NCBI GenBank assembly: GCA_038521865.1
Contig: JBCBKO010000003.1
Location: 372,001 to 436,000, forward strand
DNA from: CALBPI01 sp038521865
Lineage (GTDB): Bacteria > Pseudomonadota > Gammaproteobacteria > Steroidobacterales > Woeseiaceae
Reading direction: 5' to 3'
DNA length: 64,000 bases
Shown: positions 31,907 to 42,500 of the stretch, one piece after another
How the letters are laid out: the number at the start of each line of letters is the position of its first letter
Numbering within the stretch: the first letter of the stretch is position 1
The notes under the pieces: generated by a model
What the model was told of the DNA's origin: nothing
The model's database searches: none
What the model saw: the letters and a program-made list of their open reading frames with translations, nothing else
Made by a program: the position numbers and the translations under genes

Positions 31907-33097
31907 TTATGCGCCGGTTCGTAGACTATTGACACCGGCGGCGAGCATCCAGAGGCCGACCACTACCGTCAATGCCAGGATGCCAGTTTCAGGCCCTGCC
32001 GTATCGATGAAGATGCCGGCGGCAGTTGCGCCCACGAACGCCCCGAGGAATTGCGCGCTCGCGAACAGCCCGATGCAAGCGCCACGCTGCGCCGGTGACG
32101 CGCGTCGTGAGATCTGTGCCGGCAACGAAGCCTCAAGATAGCTGAAGCCAGCGAAAAACAAGCAGCAACCGGCACCGAACTCATATACGCCTTGGGCGTG
32201 CCACAACAAGACGAACCCAACGACCATCATCGCCAGCGACGGTAGTGTGAATCTCGCCGCACCCCGTGTATCTAACGCGATCATCGGGATGGCGATTGGC
32301 AGCGAGGCAGCTAGCGTGATCGCGTAGACCTTCCAAAGCTCTGCCTCGGGGTACCCAATTCGATCCGCCAGCAGATAGGGCGCTAACACAAAGAAGGCGG
32401 TCAATAGCGCATGGAGTAGCAACACTGCAGCGTCGAGTGCCAAAAGCTCGGGCCGCGTGAGTACGCGCCAGTCCCACGGTGCCGCTTCACGGATCACAGG
32501 ATGATTTGATTCCTGACGAAACAAATCCGGCAACACCAGCGCGATACCCAAGCCGCCAAGCGCGGCCGACAACCAGAACAGACCTCGGACACCGAGTAGC
32601 GCGGAGACCAGAGGCCCAAGCACCAGCGCAAGCAGGAACGAAGCGCCAATCGATGCACCAAAAATCGCCATGGCCGGCGTTCTGACGGTATCGCGGGTGC
32701 GGTCTGCCAGCCAGGCCGATAAGGTCGCCGAAACCGCGCCTGCACCTTGGAGCAAACGCCCGACAATCACCCCCCAGATGCCACTCGCTGTAGCGGCGAT
32801 GACACTTCCAGCCAGAAATACCGAGAGGCCAAAGACGATCACAGGCGCGCGACCCAAGCGATCGGACACAGCGCCGTAGGGAATTTGCAGTAGTGCCTGC
32901 GTCACGCCATAGCCACCTACAGCAATGCCGACGAGAATCGGCGTTGCATTGGCAAAGTCGTCGGCCCATAGCGCAAGCACGGGCAACACCATGAACAGAC
33001 CGAACATTCTCGAAATCGAGACTGTGCTCATACGACCGATGAACTTCAGCTCCTCGGTGCTCAGTCGCGTTGCCGAGGGCGTTTGGGTGTTGGACAA
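31907..33097 (-). CDS. MFS transporter (drug/metabolite efflux type)
   Basis: A 396-residue major-facilitator protein with 12 predicted helices and the motif-A loop YGAVSDRLGRAPVIVFG between helices 2 and 3. The substrate cannot be read from the sequence. It sits between ssb and uvrA, a placement shared with Pseudomonas and relatives, where such a transporter of unknown substrate is conserved. The start is probably a TTG at 33097; a downstream in-frame ATG near 33031 would remove 22 residues ahead of the first helix. Confidence 0.88.
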   Translation of the reverse strand: MSNTQTPSATRLSTEELKFIGRMSTVSISRMFGLFMVLPVLALWADDFANATPILVGIAVGGYGVTQALLQIPYGAVSDRLGRAPVIVFGLSVFLAGSVIAATASGIWGVIVGRLLQGAGAVSATLSAWLADRTRDTVRTPAMAIFGASIGASFLLALVLGPLVSALLGVRGLFWLSAALGGLGIALVLPDLFRQESNHPVIREAAPWDWRVLTRPELLALDAAVLLLHALLTAFFVLAPYLLADRIGYPEAELWKVYAITLAASLPIAIPMIALDTRGAARFTLPSLAMMVVGFVLLWHAQGVYEFGAGCCLFFAGFSYLEASLPAQISRRASPAQRGACIGLFASAQFLGAFVGATAAGIFIDTAGPETGILALTVVVGLWMLAAGVNSLRTGA

Positions 33098-33173
33098 AGG
33101 TTGAGTCTCTTTTGCGCGCCGCTGGTAGCGGCGCGTATATTAGCAGGTTGTTCTGATCCCCCAATCGGCACCT

Positions 33174-36059
33174 ATGCAACGGTTTATTGAGCTTCGCGGC
33201 GCACGCACTCACAACCTGAAAAATATCGATCTCAAACTGCCCCGCGAGCAGTTGATCGTGATGACCGGTCTCTCTGGGTCAGGCAAGTCATCGCTTGCAT
33301 TTGACACAATCTATGCGGAAGGTCAGCGCCGCTACGTCGAATCGTTGTCGGCCTACGCGCGTCAGTTCCTGTCGATGATGGAGAAGCCCGACCTCGACCA
33401 TATCGAAGGTCTTTCTCCCGCGATTTCGATTGAGCAAAAATCGACGTCGCACAACCCACGGTCGACCGTTGGTACCGTTACAGAGATTTACGACTACCTG
33501 CGTTTGTTGTTCGCTCGTGCGGGCGTGCCGCGCTGCCCGGACCACGATGAGGTTCTGGACGCGCAAAACGTCAGCCAAATGGTCGACCAAGTGCTCGCAT
33601 TGCCGGAAGGCTCGCGGCTCATGCTGCTCGCACCAGTGATTTCGGACCGCAAGGGCGAACACCTCAATGCGATCCAGAATCTGATGGCGCAGGGTTTCGT
33701 GAGGGCACGCATCGATGGCGAAGTCGTATCGCTATCGGAAGCACCTGAACTCGATGCCAAGAAGCGCCATACCATCGAGGCGGTTGTGGATCGCTTCAAA
33801 GTGAGACCCGACCTGCAGCAACGTCTTGCGGAATCATTCGAGACAGCGTTGCAGTTGGGTGACGGCAGTGCCCGAGTGGTTGCGATGGACGAAGACACCG
33901 ATCTCTCAGATGCTGGCGTCGCCACCCAGAACGGCCCGTCTGGCGCAGAGCTGTTGTTCTCGGACCGTTTTGCCTGTCCGGTATGCGGCTACAGCATCGC
34001 TGAGCTGGAACCACGCCTGTTCTCGTTCAATAACCCGGCCGGCGCCTGCCCCACCTGCGATGGACTGGGCGTCAAACAATTCTTCGATCCCGAGCGCGTT
34101 ATCCTGAACGAGGAGTTGTCGTTGGCAGGCGGTGCGATTCGGGGATGGGACCGCAAGACGACCTACTACTTCGGAATCATTCAGAGTCTCGGTGAGCATT
34201 TCGGATTTGATGTTGAAGCGCCCTTCAACTCCCTGACTGCCGCCCAGCGCAAAGCGGTGCTCTACGGCAGCGGCCGCAAGAAAATCGAGTTCCGCTATCA
34301 CACGAGCGACGGGCAAACCGTCACGCGCAAACACCCGTTCGAAGGCATCATCCCCAACCTCGAGCGACGCTACCGCGAGACAGAATCATCGGCCGTTCGG
34401 GAAGAGCTCGCGAAATACCTGAATCAACAGGTTTGCCCCGACTGCAACGGCACGCGCCTGAACGCCGCCGCGCGCCATGTGTTCATCAACGAATACTCGC
34501 TGCCGGAAATTACGTCGCTAACGATCTCCAAAGCACGCAAACTGTTTGAGTCTCTGACGCTCGAGGGTTGGCGCGGTGAAGTCGCCGAGCGCATCGTGAA
34601 AGAGATCGCAGCTCGCTTGAGCTTCCTCGATGACGTGGGATTGAGTTACCTGTCGCTAGACCGCCGCGCCGAAACACTATCGGGTGGTGAGGCACAACGC
34701 ATTCGTCTTGCCAGTCAAATCGGCTCGGGTCTGGTTGGCGTCATGTACATCCTTGATGAACCTTCAATCGGCCTGCACCAGCGCGATAACGAACGGCTTC
34801 TCGGAACCCTCAAGCACCTGAGAGATATCGGCAACACCGTGATCGTCGTGGAGCACGACGAGGATGCCATTCGTGCTGCGGATCATGTGGTCGACATCGG
34901 CCCTGGCGCCGGAGTGCATGGTGGCACGATCGTGGCTGAGGGGTCGCCGGAAGCCATCATGAAGAATCCGGCATCACTCACCGGAAAATTCCTCTCAGGG
35001 GAAGAGATCATCGAGGTGCCGACGGTGCGCCGAACGGATCGCGATGCCACACCGATCACCATCCGTGGTGCAAAAGGCAATAACCTCCGGGACATCACCG
35101 TCGATATACCAACGCGAATAATGACCTGCGTTACCGGTGTCTCAGGCTCGGGCAAATCAACACTCATCAACGCAACGCTCTACCCCAGCGCTGCAAACAA
35201 AATCAATCGAGCGTCGCACGAAGTGGCGCCTGTCGCAGGCGTCGAAGGTCTTGAGCAGTTCGATCGTGTCATCGACATCAGCCAGAGCCCGATCGGTCGT
35301 ACGCCCCGATCGAATCCAGCCACCTACAGCGGCCTGTTCACACCGATTCGCGAGTTGTTCGCGGGCACCCAGGAAGCGCGATCGCGTGGTTACAAACCCG
35401 GCCGGTTCAGCTTCAACGTCAAGGGTGGCCGCTGCGAAGCCTGTCAGGGCGACGGCGTGATTAAGGTCGAGATGCATTTCCTGCCCGACGTATACGTACC
35501 CTGTGATGTATGCAAAGGCCAGCGCTACAACCGAGAGACGCTTGAGATTCGTTACAAGGGTCGAACGATTTCGGAAGTGCTCAGCATGACGATCGAGGAG
35601 GCGCTCGCGTTTTTCAAAAACGTGCCGACACTGGCGAGGAAGCTGCAGACGCTAATGGATGTCGGGCTCTCCTATATCACGCTCGGCCAAAGTGCAGTCA
35701 CACTCTCTGGCGGTGAAGCGCAACGGGTGAAACTTGCACGCGAGCTTTCCAAACGCGATACCGGCTCTACACTCTACATTCTGGATGAGCCGACAACCGG
35801 CTTGCACTTTGCCGATATCCGACAGCTGCTGACCGTACTGTCCGAACTCCGTGACCGTGGCAACACGATCATCGTGATTGAGCATAATCTCGATGTTGTA
35901 AAGACCGCCGACTGGATTATCGATCTCGGGCCGGATGGCGGCGATGGAGGCGGACAAATCGTGGCCAGCGGCACACCGGAATCAGTGGCCGCCGACCCAA
36001 ACTCGGTCACCGGGCGCTTCTTGAGAGACCTGCTGCCAAGAGCCTCCAAAAGCGCCTGA
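33174..36059 (+). CDS. uvrA: Excinuclease ABC subunit A
   Basis: DNA-damage recognition ATPase of nucleotide excision repair. The 961 residues include two ABC modules: Walker A GLSGSGKSS near 31-39 and GVSGSGKST near 660, signature LSGGEAQR twice, and Walker B with YILDEPSIGLH and YILDEPTTGLH. Zinc fingers are visible (CPVCGYS / CPTCDGLG; CEACQGDG / CDVCKGQR). Length is normal. It is divergent from the MFS gene, with a 76-base shared promoter region. Confidence 0.98.
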   Translation: MQRFIELRGARTHNLKNIDLKLPREQLIVMTGLSGSGKSSLAFDTIYAEGQRRYVESLSAYARQFLSMMEKPDLDHIEGLSPAISIEQKSTSHNPRSTVGTVTEIYDYLRLLFARAGVPRCPDHDEVLDAQNVSQMVDQVLALPEGSRLMLLAPVISDRKGEHLNAIQNLMAQGFVRARIDGEVVSLSEAPELDAKKRHTIEAVVDRFKVRPDLQQRLAESFETALQLGDGSARVVAMDEDTDLSDAGVATQNGPSGAELLFSDRFACPVCGYSIAELEPRLFSFNNPAGACPTCDGLGVKQFFDPERVILNEELSLAGGAIRGWDRKTTYYFGIIQSLGEHFGFDVEAPFNSLTAAQRKAVLYGSGRKKIEFRYHTSDGQTVTRKHPFEGIIPNLERRYRETESSAVREELAKYLNQQVCPDCNGTRLNAAARHVFINEYSLPEITSLTISKARKLFESLTLEGWRGEVAERIVKEIAARLSFLDDVGLSYLSLDRRAETLSGGEAQRIRLASQIGSGLVGVMYILDEPSIGLHQRDNERLLGTLKHLRDIGNTVIVVEHDEDAIRAADHVVDIGPGAGVHGGTIVAEGSPEAIMKNPASLTGKFLSGEEIIEVPTVRRTDRDATPITIRGAKGNNLRDITVDIPTRIMTCVTGVSGSGKSTLINATLYPSAANKINRASHEVAPVAGVEGLEQFDRVIDISQSPIGRTPRSNPATYSGLFTPIRELFAGTQEARSRGYKPGRFSFNVKGGRCEACQGDGVIKVEMHFLPDVYVPCDVCKGQRYNRETLEIRYKGRTISEVLSMTIEEALAFFKNVPTLARKLQTLMDVGLSYITLGQSAVTLSGGEAQRVKLARELSKRDTGSTLYILDEPTTGLHFADIRQLLTVLSELRDRGNTIIVIEHNLDVVKTADWIIDLGPDGGDGGGQIVASGTPESVAADPNSVTGRFLRDLLPRASKSA

Positions 36060-36069
36060 TCGGCTGCAT

Positions 36070-37551
36070 CTACTCCTCGATACCGAACATGGCTTTGGCT
36101 TTTTCCAAAGCCACGTCCTGCCCCGCAAAGTAGGTTTCACGCGTAGGCGTTGCCACTACATCCGGCATGATCCCGCCGCGAGGGTTCAGTTTGTCGGCGT
36201 TCGCCATGATAGTTCGCTGCAACGGAATACGGACACGGATGCCGCTCTCTGGCAGCGTCAAATAGGCGAGGTAACCTGCGGTCGCACCGGTGGCCGCACC
36301 GCCGGTAGGCTCGCCGACAAACGTGGCCCGTCCGATCCCACGCATCGCTGACAGCAGATGGGTGACGCCCGACGCGTTATCAAAACTCGTCAGCATGATG
36401 ATCTCACCCTCAAACGCACCGCGTTTCGGCTTGAGTGGGCGGCCCGGCGCACCCGCCAGTTTCGACACCAGCTTGTAGTAACCGTTGTCGATCTTCTCGA
36501 ACCATTTTGGATTCGGCTCCAACACTCGCTCTTCCCAGGTGCTGAGATGCTCGCGTAGTTCCGGCTCAATGCGATCAAACCGCGTCCAGATCTCGGGGGT
36601 CGGCTGCACAGGTTCATTGATCAGCCACTGGAATAGCCCCCAAGCGGCATCGTTCGAACCGCCACCGTTGAGTCGTAGATCAACAATCAGTTTGTCGCGA
36701 CCTTCCTTGGCGAGTTGCCGAAAAATCGGCTTATAGAGCTTGTCGGGGTTGATCGGGCGGCGATAGTTGACGAACGTATCCACGGCCAGGTAGGCAGCAT
36801 CATCACCCAGGGTTTCGAACCGCACGGCATCAACAAAGTTCCGGCTGAACCGCTTCTCACCCGTGATCGCGGCATAAGCTTCAAACCCCACGCGATCAAC
36901 CGTCACTTCTTGAGTTGATCCCTCCAATCCAACCACGCTCAACACGGCCTGATCGGAGAGGTCGTAGACATACGGCATAAAGTGCTCGAACGCCGGCCCC
37001 ATGAATTCACCGAAGTTCGCGATAGAGTGCTCCTTGATGTAGTCAGTGTCGCCATCAACCGGGAACACTGCGCTCACCGCTGCGATGAGTTCGCCAACCG
37101 ATTGACCGTCAATGGCAACGATTTCGGTTTCACGCGCCAGCGGGACGCTCTCACCGACCTCGGTGACAAACATTCGCCCATCGAAAAACTGGTAACGGAA
37201 AGGCAGATAGATCGGCGCGGACTGACGTGCTGCCTCGATGTCCTTCGGCAACTCCGCCTTGGTGTGGTCGCACCGAATCTGGGCAAGAATCTCGGATATC
37301 CCGAAATACAGCTGACCGCGCGTCATCCCCTCTTCTGCCGCCGCACGCAACACATCCCAGCGTGATTCCAATTCCGCTTCGCTAACATAGCGATCGTAGC
37401 CCGCGTGAATCGCCATCAGCGCCTCCCGGGCGAGCTCGACATCTGCGCGTGCCGCCGCTCCCGTCAGCTCGGTAGTGGCAGGTGCTGTTGCCGAGTGGGC
37501 TAGCGCTGAACCCAACAGCGTTAACGTGGCAATGAATCTCTTGAACATCAT
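36070..37551 (-). CDS. Secreted S41-family (C-terminal processing-like) peptidase
   Basis: A 493-residue exported protein with a signal peptide (FIATLTLLGSALAHSA). The central region holds the S41 hallmark VDLRLNGGGSND, and the probable nucleophile Ser is in SFDNASGVTHLL near residue 390, followed by GEPTGGAATG, which contributes to the active site. A PDZ domain is not obvious, as in the interphotoreceptor-retinoid-binding-protein-like subgroup. AGGAGG lies just upstream of the ATG at 37551, which decides this start. It lies 56 bases downstream of the AraC-type regulator gene, whose stop is at 37608, so the two may be co-transcribed. Confidence 0.85.
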   Translation of the reverse strand: MMFKRFIATLTLLGSALAHSATAPATTELTGAAARADVELAREALMAIHAGYDRYVSEAELESRWDVLRAAAEEGMTRGQLYFGISEILAQIRCDHTKAELPKDIEAARQSAPIYLPFRYQFFDGRMFVTEVGESVPLARETEIVAIDGQSVGELIAAVSAVFPVDGDTDYIKEHSIANFGEFMGPAFEHFMPYVYDLSDQAVLSVVGLEGSTQEVTVDRVGFEAYAAITGEKRFSRNFVDAVRFETLGDDAAYLAVDTFVNYRRPINPDKLYKPIFRQLAKEGRDKLIVDLRLNGGGSNDAAWGLFQWLINEPVQPTPEIWTRFDRIEPELREHLSTWEERVLEPNPKWFEKIDNGYYKLVSKLAGAPGRPLKPKRGAFEGEIIMLTSFDNASGVTHLLSAMRGIGRATFVGEPTGGAATGATAGYLAYLTLPESGIRVRIPLQRTIMANADKLNPRGGIMPDVVATPTRETYFAGQDVALEKAKAMFGIEE

Positions 37552-37607
37552 GGGGACCTCCTCAAATTGAGGAGCCCAAACTAGCGATCTCTTCCGACCC
37601 CGGCGTC

Positions 37608-38756
37608 TCAACTTCCAGAAAAATCAAACAAATCGGGGATTTGAGACGTTTGGCCTCGAGACTTCCACTGGGTCGGTGTCATTCCAACCTGCTCGCGGAA
37701 GCAGCGATTGAACGTCGCCTTGGATCCGAATCCCGCGTCGAACGCCACTTCCAGGACGGTCCGTTGTTCGCTCGGATCGAGCAACCGTTCACAGACCTCC
37801 GCCAGGCGCAGGCCATTGATAAAGCCATTGAAGTTCATCTCTGGCACAGCATTGATCGACGCGGAAAGCGTTGATTCGTTAGTACCCAGATAGCGCGCGA
37901 GACGCCGAATACTGAGACCCGAGTCTCGATGCCAGCCGTTTTCCCGGATACGGTTTTGCAATACATCGAGCGACAGGTTGGATACCCGCGGCTCTGACAC
38001 CGATTGCTCCGTTTTGTCTGCCGGCGTCGCCGTTCTCTTTGGATACGCGCGATCCACACCCGTCAACGCTTCGATAGCAAGCCAGAGCACTGCCGCGCCA
38101 ACCCCCATTTGGATGATCGCGACCGTGTTGTAGCTGAAACGCCCAGCGAGCAGCTGGAAACTCTCGGCCGCCGCGAACAACCCAATGAGACCGACCATCG
38201 TGGCCAGAAAGACTCTGAGCGACGACAAATCGAAATCGCGCATAGAGGAATGGCTGGAGCGGAGCCAGTCACGATAGCGTGTCGATTCTTGCCAGCTCCG
38301 GTAGACACCGACTATGCCGAGCCCGACCGCGAGCAGTGACTCGACCGGGATGACGTAGGGATAGTGGAACGCATCGTTGTACGCAAATTTGTTCTCAGCG
38401 CTTCCGAGCAGTACAAAGCACAGCGTGTAGTACGTCGTTTGTATGGCGCCTGGCGCGAGCCAGAGCTTCCACTGTTTGGGGAGCTCCCGTCGCGTCAGTG
38501 ACAGGGTGTACAGATAGATCAAGGGGCCGAGCCACAGCTCAGTATCGAACGGCGCGAAAGTCAGCCAAGGAAACAACTGGTATGCGCCGGCGAAGCCGAT
38601 GATGGAAGGGGTGACCAAGAGCGCCCAGGCCAAAAGCCAAAGACTCAGGAAGATGGCCGCCCGGCGTTCAACCGACCGTTGAAGCAATGTGATACCAATA
38701 GGCAATAGCGGCGCTACGAGGATCAGGAGAATTGTGGTGCGCCAGTCAAACGACAT
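37608..38756 (-). CDS. Membrane-bound AraC-family transcriptional regulator
   Basis: A 382-residue protein with about seven N-terminal membrane segments (residues 1-235) and a C-terminal AraC HTH domain with LSIRRLARYLGTNESTLSASIN and VLEVAFDAGFGSKATFNRCFREQVGMTPTQWK. This architecture suggests a membrane sensor that acts directly on DNA. The adjacent downstream gene encodes a secreted S41 peptidase and the divergent gene a lipoprotein; one or both may be targets, which is inference from position. Only 40 bases separate it from the divergent lipoprotein start. Confidence 0.88.
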   Translation of the reverse strand: MSFDWRTTILLILVAPLLPIGITLLQRSVERRAAIFLSLWLLAWALLVTPSIIGFAGAYQLFPWLTFAPFDTELWLGPLIYLYTLSLTRRELPKQWKLWLAPGAIQTTYYTLCFVLLGSAENKFAYNDAFHYPYVIPVESLLAVGLGIVGVYRSWQESTRYRDWLRSSHSSMRDFDLSSLRVFLATMVGLIGLFAAAESFQLLAGRFSYNTVAIIQMGVGAAVLWLAIEALTGVDRAYPKRTATPADKTEQSVSEPRVSNLSLDVLQNRIRENGWHRDSGLSIRRLARYLGTNESTLSASINAVPEMNFNGFINGLRLAEVCERLLDPSEQRTVLEVAFDAGFGSKATFNRCFREQVGMTPTQWKSRGQTSQIPDLFDFSGS

Positions 38757-38796
38757 GCTAGGTTTCGGGTCGGTTCATGTTCAAACGAAGCATATC

Positions 38797-39288
38797 GTGT
38801 CAAAAGGAAGCGTACTAACGACTCTCGTCGCCATTGCGGCCTTTGGTCTCAGTGGCTGCACCGGATTCGTCGCCGACCAGATTGTGAAGCCGCAAAACTC
38901 GAGAGTCGAAGACATGTTCACCGGATACCACGAGACCCTGCTGACCGCAGGTATCGAGCCGGTCGACTACGCGGACACTATCGTTTCGGAGCACATTGAC
39001 GAGCGTTTCAACATCCCGACGCTATTGCTTGCCAGCAGTGACGATCAGTTGGTCCCTGCATCGGAAACGATGAAGACCGCGGAAGGCGCAGAGATAATCT
39101 CATTCGTCGAAGTGGCCGACGCTGGTGATCACATCTTTTTTTCGGGCGACCTTGGCGCGCGGTGTCGGGAAGTCATGCCATGGTTGGGGTATACGTTGAG
39201 TCTGGAACTACTGCGCAACCCGTGTAGGCAGCTTCAAACCTTCCAGAACATCATGGAAGCGCATGGCCCAGCCAAGGGTGCTAACTGA
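38797..39288 (+). CDS. Lipoprotein remnant of an alpha/beta hydrolase (possible in-frame deletion)
   Basis: From a GTG at 38797 it encodes 163 residues starting with a lipoprotein signal (lipobox FGLSGC). The C-terminal half matches the end of an alpha/beta hydrolase: IPTLLLASSDDQLVPASETM with the acid residue, and ADAGDHIFF with the catalytic-type His. The middle of the fold, including strands 3-7 and the GxSxG nucleophile elbow, is missing: residues 20-55 run straight into the C-terminal part. It therefore looks like a gene that lost an internal segment in frame. An alternative ATG at 38755 exists but overlaps the divergent gene. Function is doubtful. Confidence 0.55.
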   Translation: MSKGSVLTTLVAIAAFGLSGCTGFVADQIVKPQNSRVEDMFTGYHETLLTAGIEPVDYADTIVSEHIDERFNIPTLLLASSDDQLVPASETMKTAEGAEIISFVEVADAGDHIFFSGDLGARCREVMPWLGYTLSLELLRNPCRQLQTFQNIMEAHGPAKGAN

Positions 39289-39559
39289 CCGTAACGCCTT
39301 TCCAGAACGCCACGCGACCGCGAATATTCTCGGCGGCTGATTTCGGTTCCGGGTAATACCATGCCGCATCGGCATTCTTCGCCTCGCCGACCACCACCGA
39401 GTAATAGCTCGCCTCACCCTTCCAAGGGCAATGCGAGGTCGTTGCACTGTCTTCAAAGAACTCGCGCTTGAGCGAATCCGCCGGGAAGTAATGATTCCCT
39501 TCAACGACAACGGTGTCATCCGACTCGGCAATGACGGTGCCCTGCCATTCTGCTTTCAT
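39281..39559 (-). CDS. DUF427-family protein
   Basis: A 92-residue protein consisting of one DUF427 domain, with the typical VVVEGNHYFPADSL, SHCPWKGEASYYSV and AAWYYPEP segments. The biochemical role of the family is unknown. It is convergent with the lipoprotein gene, overlapping it by eight bases, and lies 23 bases downstream of the stop-proximal... end of no other same-strand gene than the giant protein gene (which ends at 39583), so it could be read through from that gene. An AGGAGT precedes the start. Confidence 0.85.
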   Translation of the reverse strand: MKAEWQGTVIAESDDTVVVEGNHYFPADSLKREFFEDSATTSHCPWKGEASYYSVVVGEAKNADAAWYYPEPKSAAENIRGRVAFWKGVTVS

Positions 39560-39582
39560 GTGTGACTCCTTGCTTGCGACCT

Positions 39583-42500
39583 CTAGTACTTGCCGAGTAC
39601 GTTCAGGAAAAATCCATCAAACTCAAAATCAAGTTGCGTCAGATCATCTGAGAAATCGGTGAAGTTATAACCAACGCCGACTTTCATATGCTCTCCAATG
39701 TGCCGATCGACGCCGATCAGCCATCCAGTGCGGGCATTATCCGCCTCCTCGACCTCCAGCCAACGATACTCGGCCATGGCGTCCCAGTCACGGATCAAGT
39801 GATATCGAATACGCAGCGCGGCAAAGTTTGTGGTGGAGTCGAACCACTGACCTATGGAGCGATCGAGGCGGAGCTCGGACACCCGCTGCGCAACCTTGCC
39901 GCCAAGACTCCACTTGGGACCAAAGCGCTTGATGCCTTCGACACTCACAATATGCGAGCGCTGGTCGGTGCGTGAACCAAACGATCCGAACAAGTCCGCT
40001 TGCGCGCTGCTCGTGAGATCGTAGAGATAGGTGTACTTCGCAAGCCAATTCAGTCGATTGTCATCAACAGGCCGGTACGCAAAGCCGAGACCACCTTCGA
40101 CCAGCTTCGCATCATCTTGGAAGTTACCATCGTCCTCGGTGTCGGCGTAGTTGAAGCGAGTCAGCATCCGGAAGCTGTCCGATAGTTTCCAGTCAAGGCG
40201 GTTGATACTGGCCCACTGGCGCACACTGTCCGCCGAAAACGCCGCCTGATCATCACGCAGCTCGACTCGGCTGGTCCAATTTAATCGCGAAGATCGGTAC
40301 CCGCCGGACAGAGTAATCGCTTCGCGATCAACCACACCCAAATCAGCGTTGACGTCACTTCGCTGGAGCGTCAGTCCCAGGCGGAATCCACCAGGCGCAT
40401 TCCAGTTCAATCCAAATACGTGACCAAGACTTACCGGTCCGCGCGTGTCAGCGGCGGTAGTCTCATTGAACACATCCAGTTGGTTGGAAATGCGCGAACG
40501 GTGCCCCAGCGCGAGCGTATTGCCGGGCAACAAACGATCGCGTCCATTACCTGTTGCGGGTAACCCACCGAGCGGATTATCCGTTGTATCCGTTGAATGC
40601 GTGAACGTGCCGTAAACCGTATGGTCACCAGACACATCGTGCGACAGCGTGACCGTCGCCCCATCGCCGCGGTGACCGGTGTTGGCTTCGGCCAACAGCG
40701 AGGTTCGCTCAGTAATCGAGTAGGTCATCCCCGCCGACAGCAAATCGTTATTGTCATAGTCTCCACCGTCGTTATCGACGGTGAATTGACCGATGGTATA
40801 GACCTCCGCGCGGCTCCCGATACGGTGCGCGTAACGCGCTGCGGCGAGTGTTGCGTCGACAGAAATACCACCCGGCGCGAGTGATTCCTGCGACAGTTGG
40901 CGAATCTCGCCCGACAAGGTGCCACGTTCACCGATACCTCGACTAACCTGTAACGTGATGTCAGTTTGTTCGCTTTGTGATTCGCGCTCGACACTACTCG
41001 CGCGCAGCGCCAGCCGACCGCGATCCGACCAGTCGTACAGCCACTCAACTCCCTGTTCGTAGATGTCGACGCCATCATCGCGTCGGGCGATCGAGAACTG
41101 ATCATCCGTCCGGCGCCACCAGGCAGCGATCGTACTCGGAGTGTCTGTTAGACCCCGGTTTTGCAGATTGATGCGCCCCTCGATACCAATCGCATCACCA
41201 GCACGATTCTGCGCCGCATTGGCGTTCAAGGTACCGAAACTCAAACCGCCATCGGTCGAGAAGAACCGTTCGGTTTGTGTTGCCTCGCTGCTCGCTGCCT
41301 CAACCTTGAGATAACTGCCTTCACCGTCGGTAACCGCAACGTCGACGCCGGCCAGCGAATAGTCCTCATCACCACGGCCCTCGCTGATATAGCTGCCGCC
41401 TACGGATACGTGATCTCCGAACCAGTGTTTACCTCTGACGCCAGCCGCGATCTCATCCGCATCGAACCCAACCGGCAGGTATTCATAGTCCGCCACAAGG
41501 ATCGCCAAATTACCGTCCAACGGACCATCGCGGACTATCGACGGCGCGGACTGTTGGGCGATCTGTAGCAACGGCTCACTCAGAATCAACCGACCCTGAA
41601 GCTCATCGATTTCGTAGTCGCGACCTCGCACCAGATCGACCACATTCACCACCCGATTGGTATCGGCGTCGCGAAACTCGATTCGAACCTGATCGGACCC
41701 AGGCACTACGTCCAAATGGCGCAGGTAGTAAAGACTGCCACCCGTGCCCAGAAACTCGCTATGTCCGAGCACCGTTTGTGCCTCAGAACCGAACACGCTC
41801 ACTCGGGTCCTGGTTTTATCATGCTCCGTGGTTGCGACACTACGCCAGTCCAGTTGCGCGCCATACAAGGTGCGGCGGTACTGAATGAACTCGCTATCAT
41901 CGACCTCGGTTTGGAAGTTACCCCAGATCACCTCACTCTTATCCCACTCAAGTCGGAGATAGAGTCGGCCTTGGCTGTTGGTGTCGTTGATGGTCGTCGA
42001 GTCATCTCCATAAACCGGGTAATACCGATCAGGATCAATGCGTCGGAACAATGCTCGTGGGTCACGTTGATCGAGATTACCTAGAATGTCGTCGAGCTGC
42101 TCCTCCCGACTGTCGAGCTGACTCGTCAGCAAGTACTTACCTTTGATCTTCGCCTTGAGGTAGTAAGCCAACCGTCCCTCGATGAGCGTATCTTCGGCGT
42201 AGCGATCGTTGGCAGACAACGGCTCTAGCGAACCGGACAAATCATTTGACGCCGCAGTGAAGTCGGCTAAAGCCACAAGGAATGTGTGCTCCCCGGTCAC
42301 GGTAACGGGAATATCTTTCAGCCAGACATCGCCGCCAGCCATCTCGACGGCCAATCGTGCCCAACTATCGCCAATCGGCAATAAATACTCCGCTGCAAAC
42401 TTACCTTCCGTGTCAATCGGCAACCATTGTCCGTTTACGAGCACAGCATGGTTTTCCGGGAAGTCATGTCCTTGCAAGCGCACACGCGCACCGTGCAACA

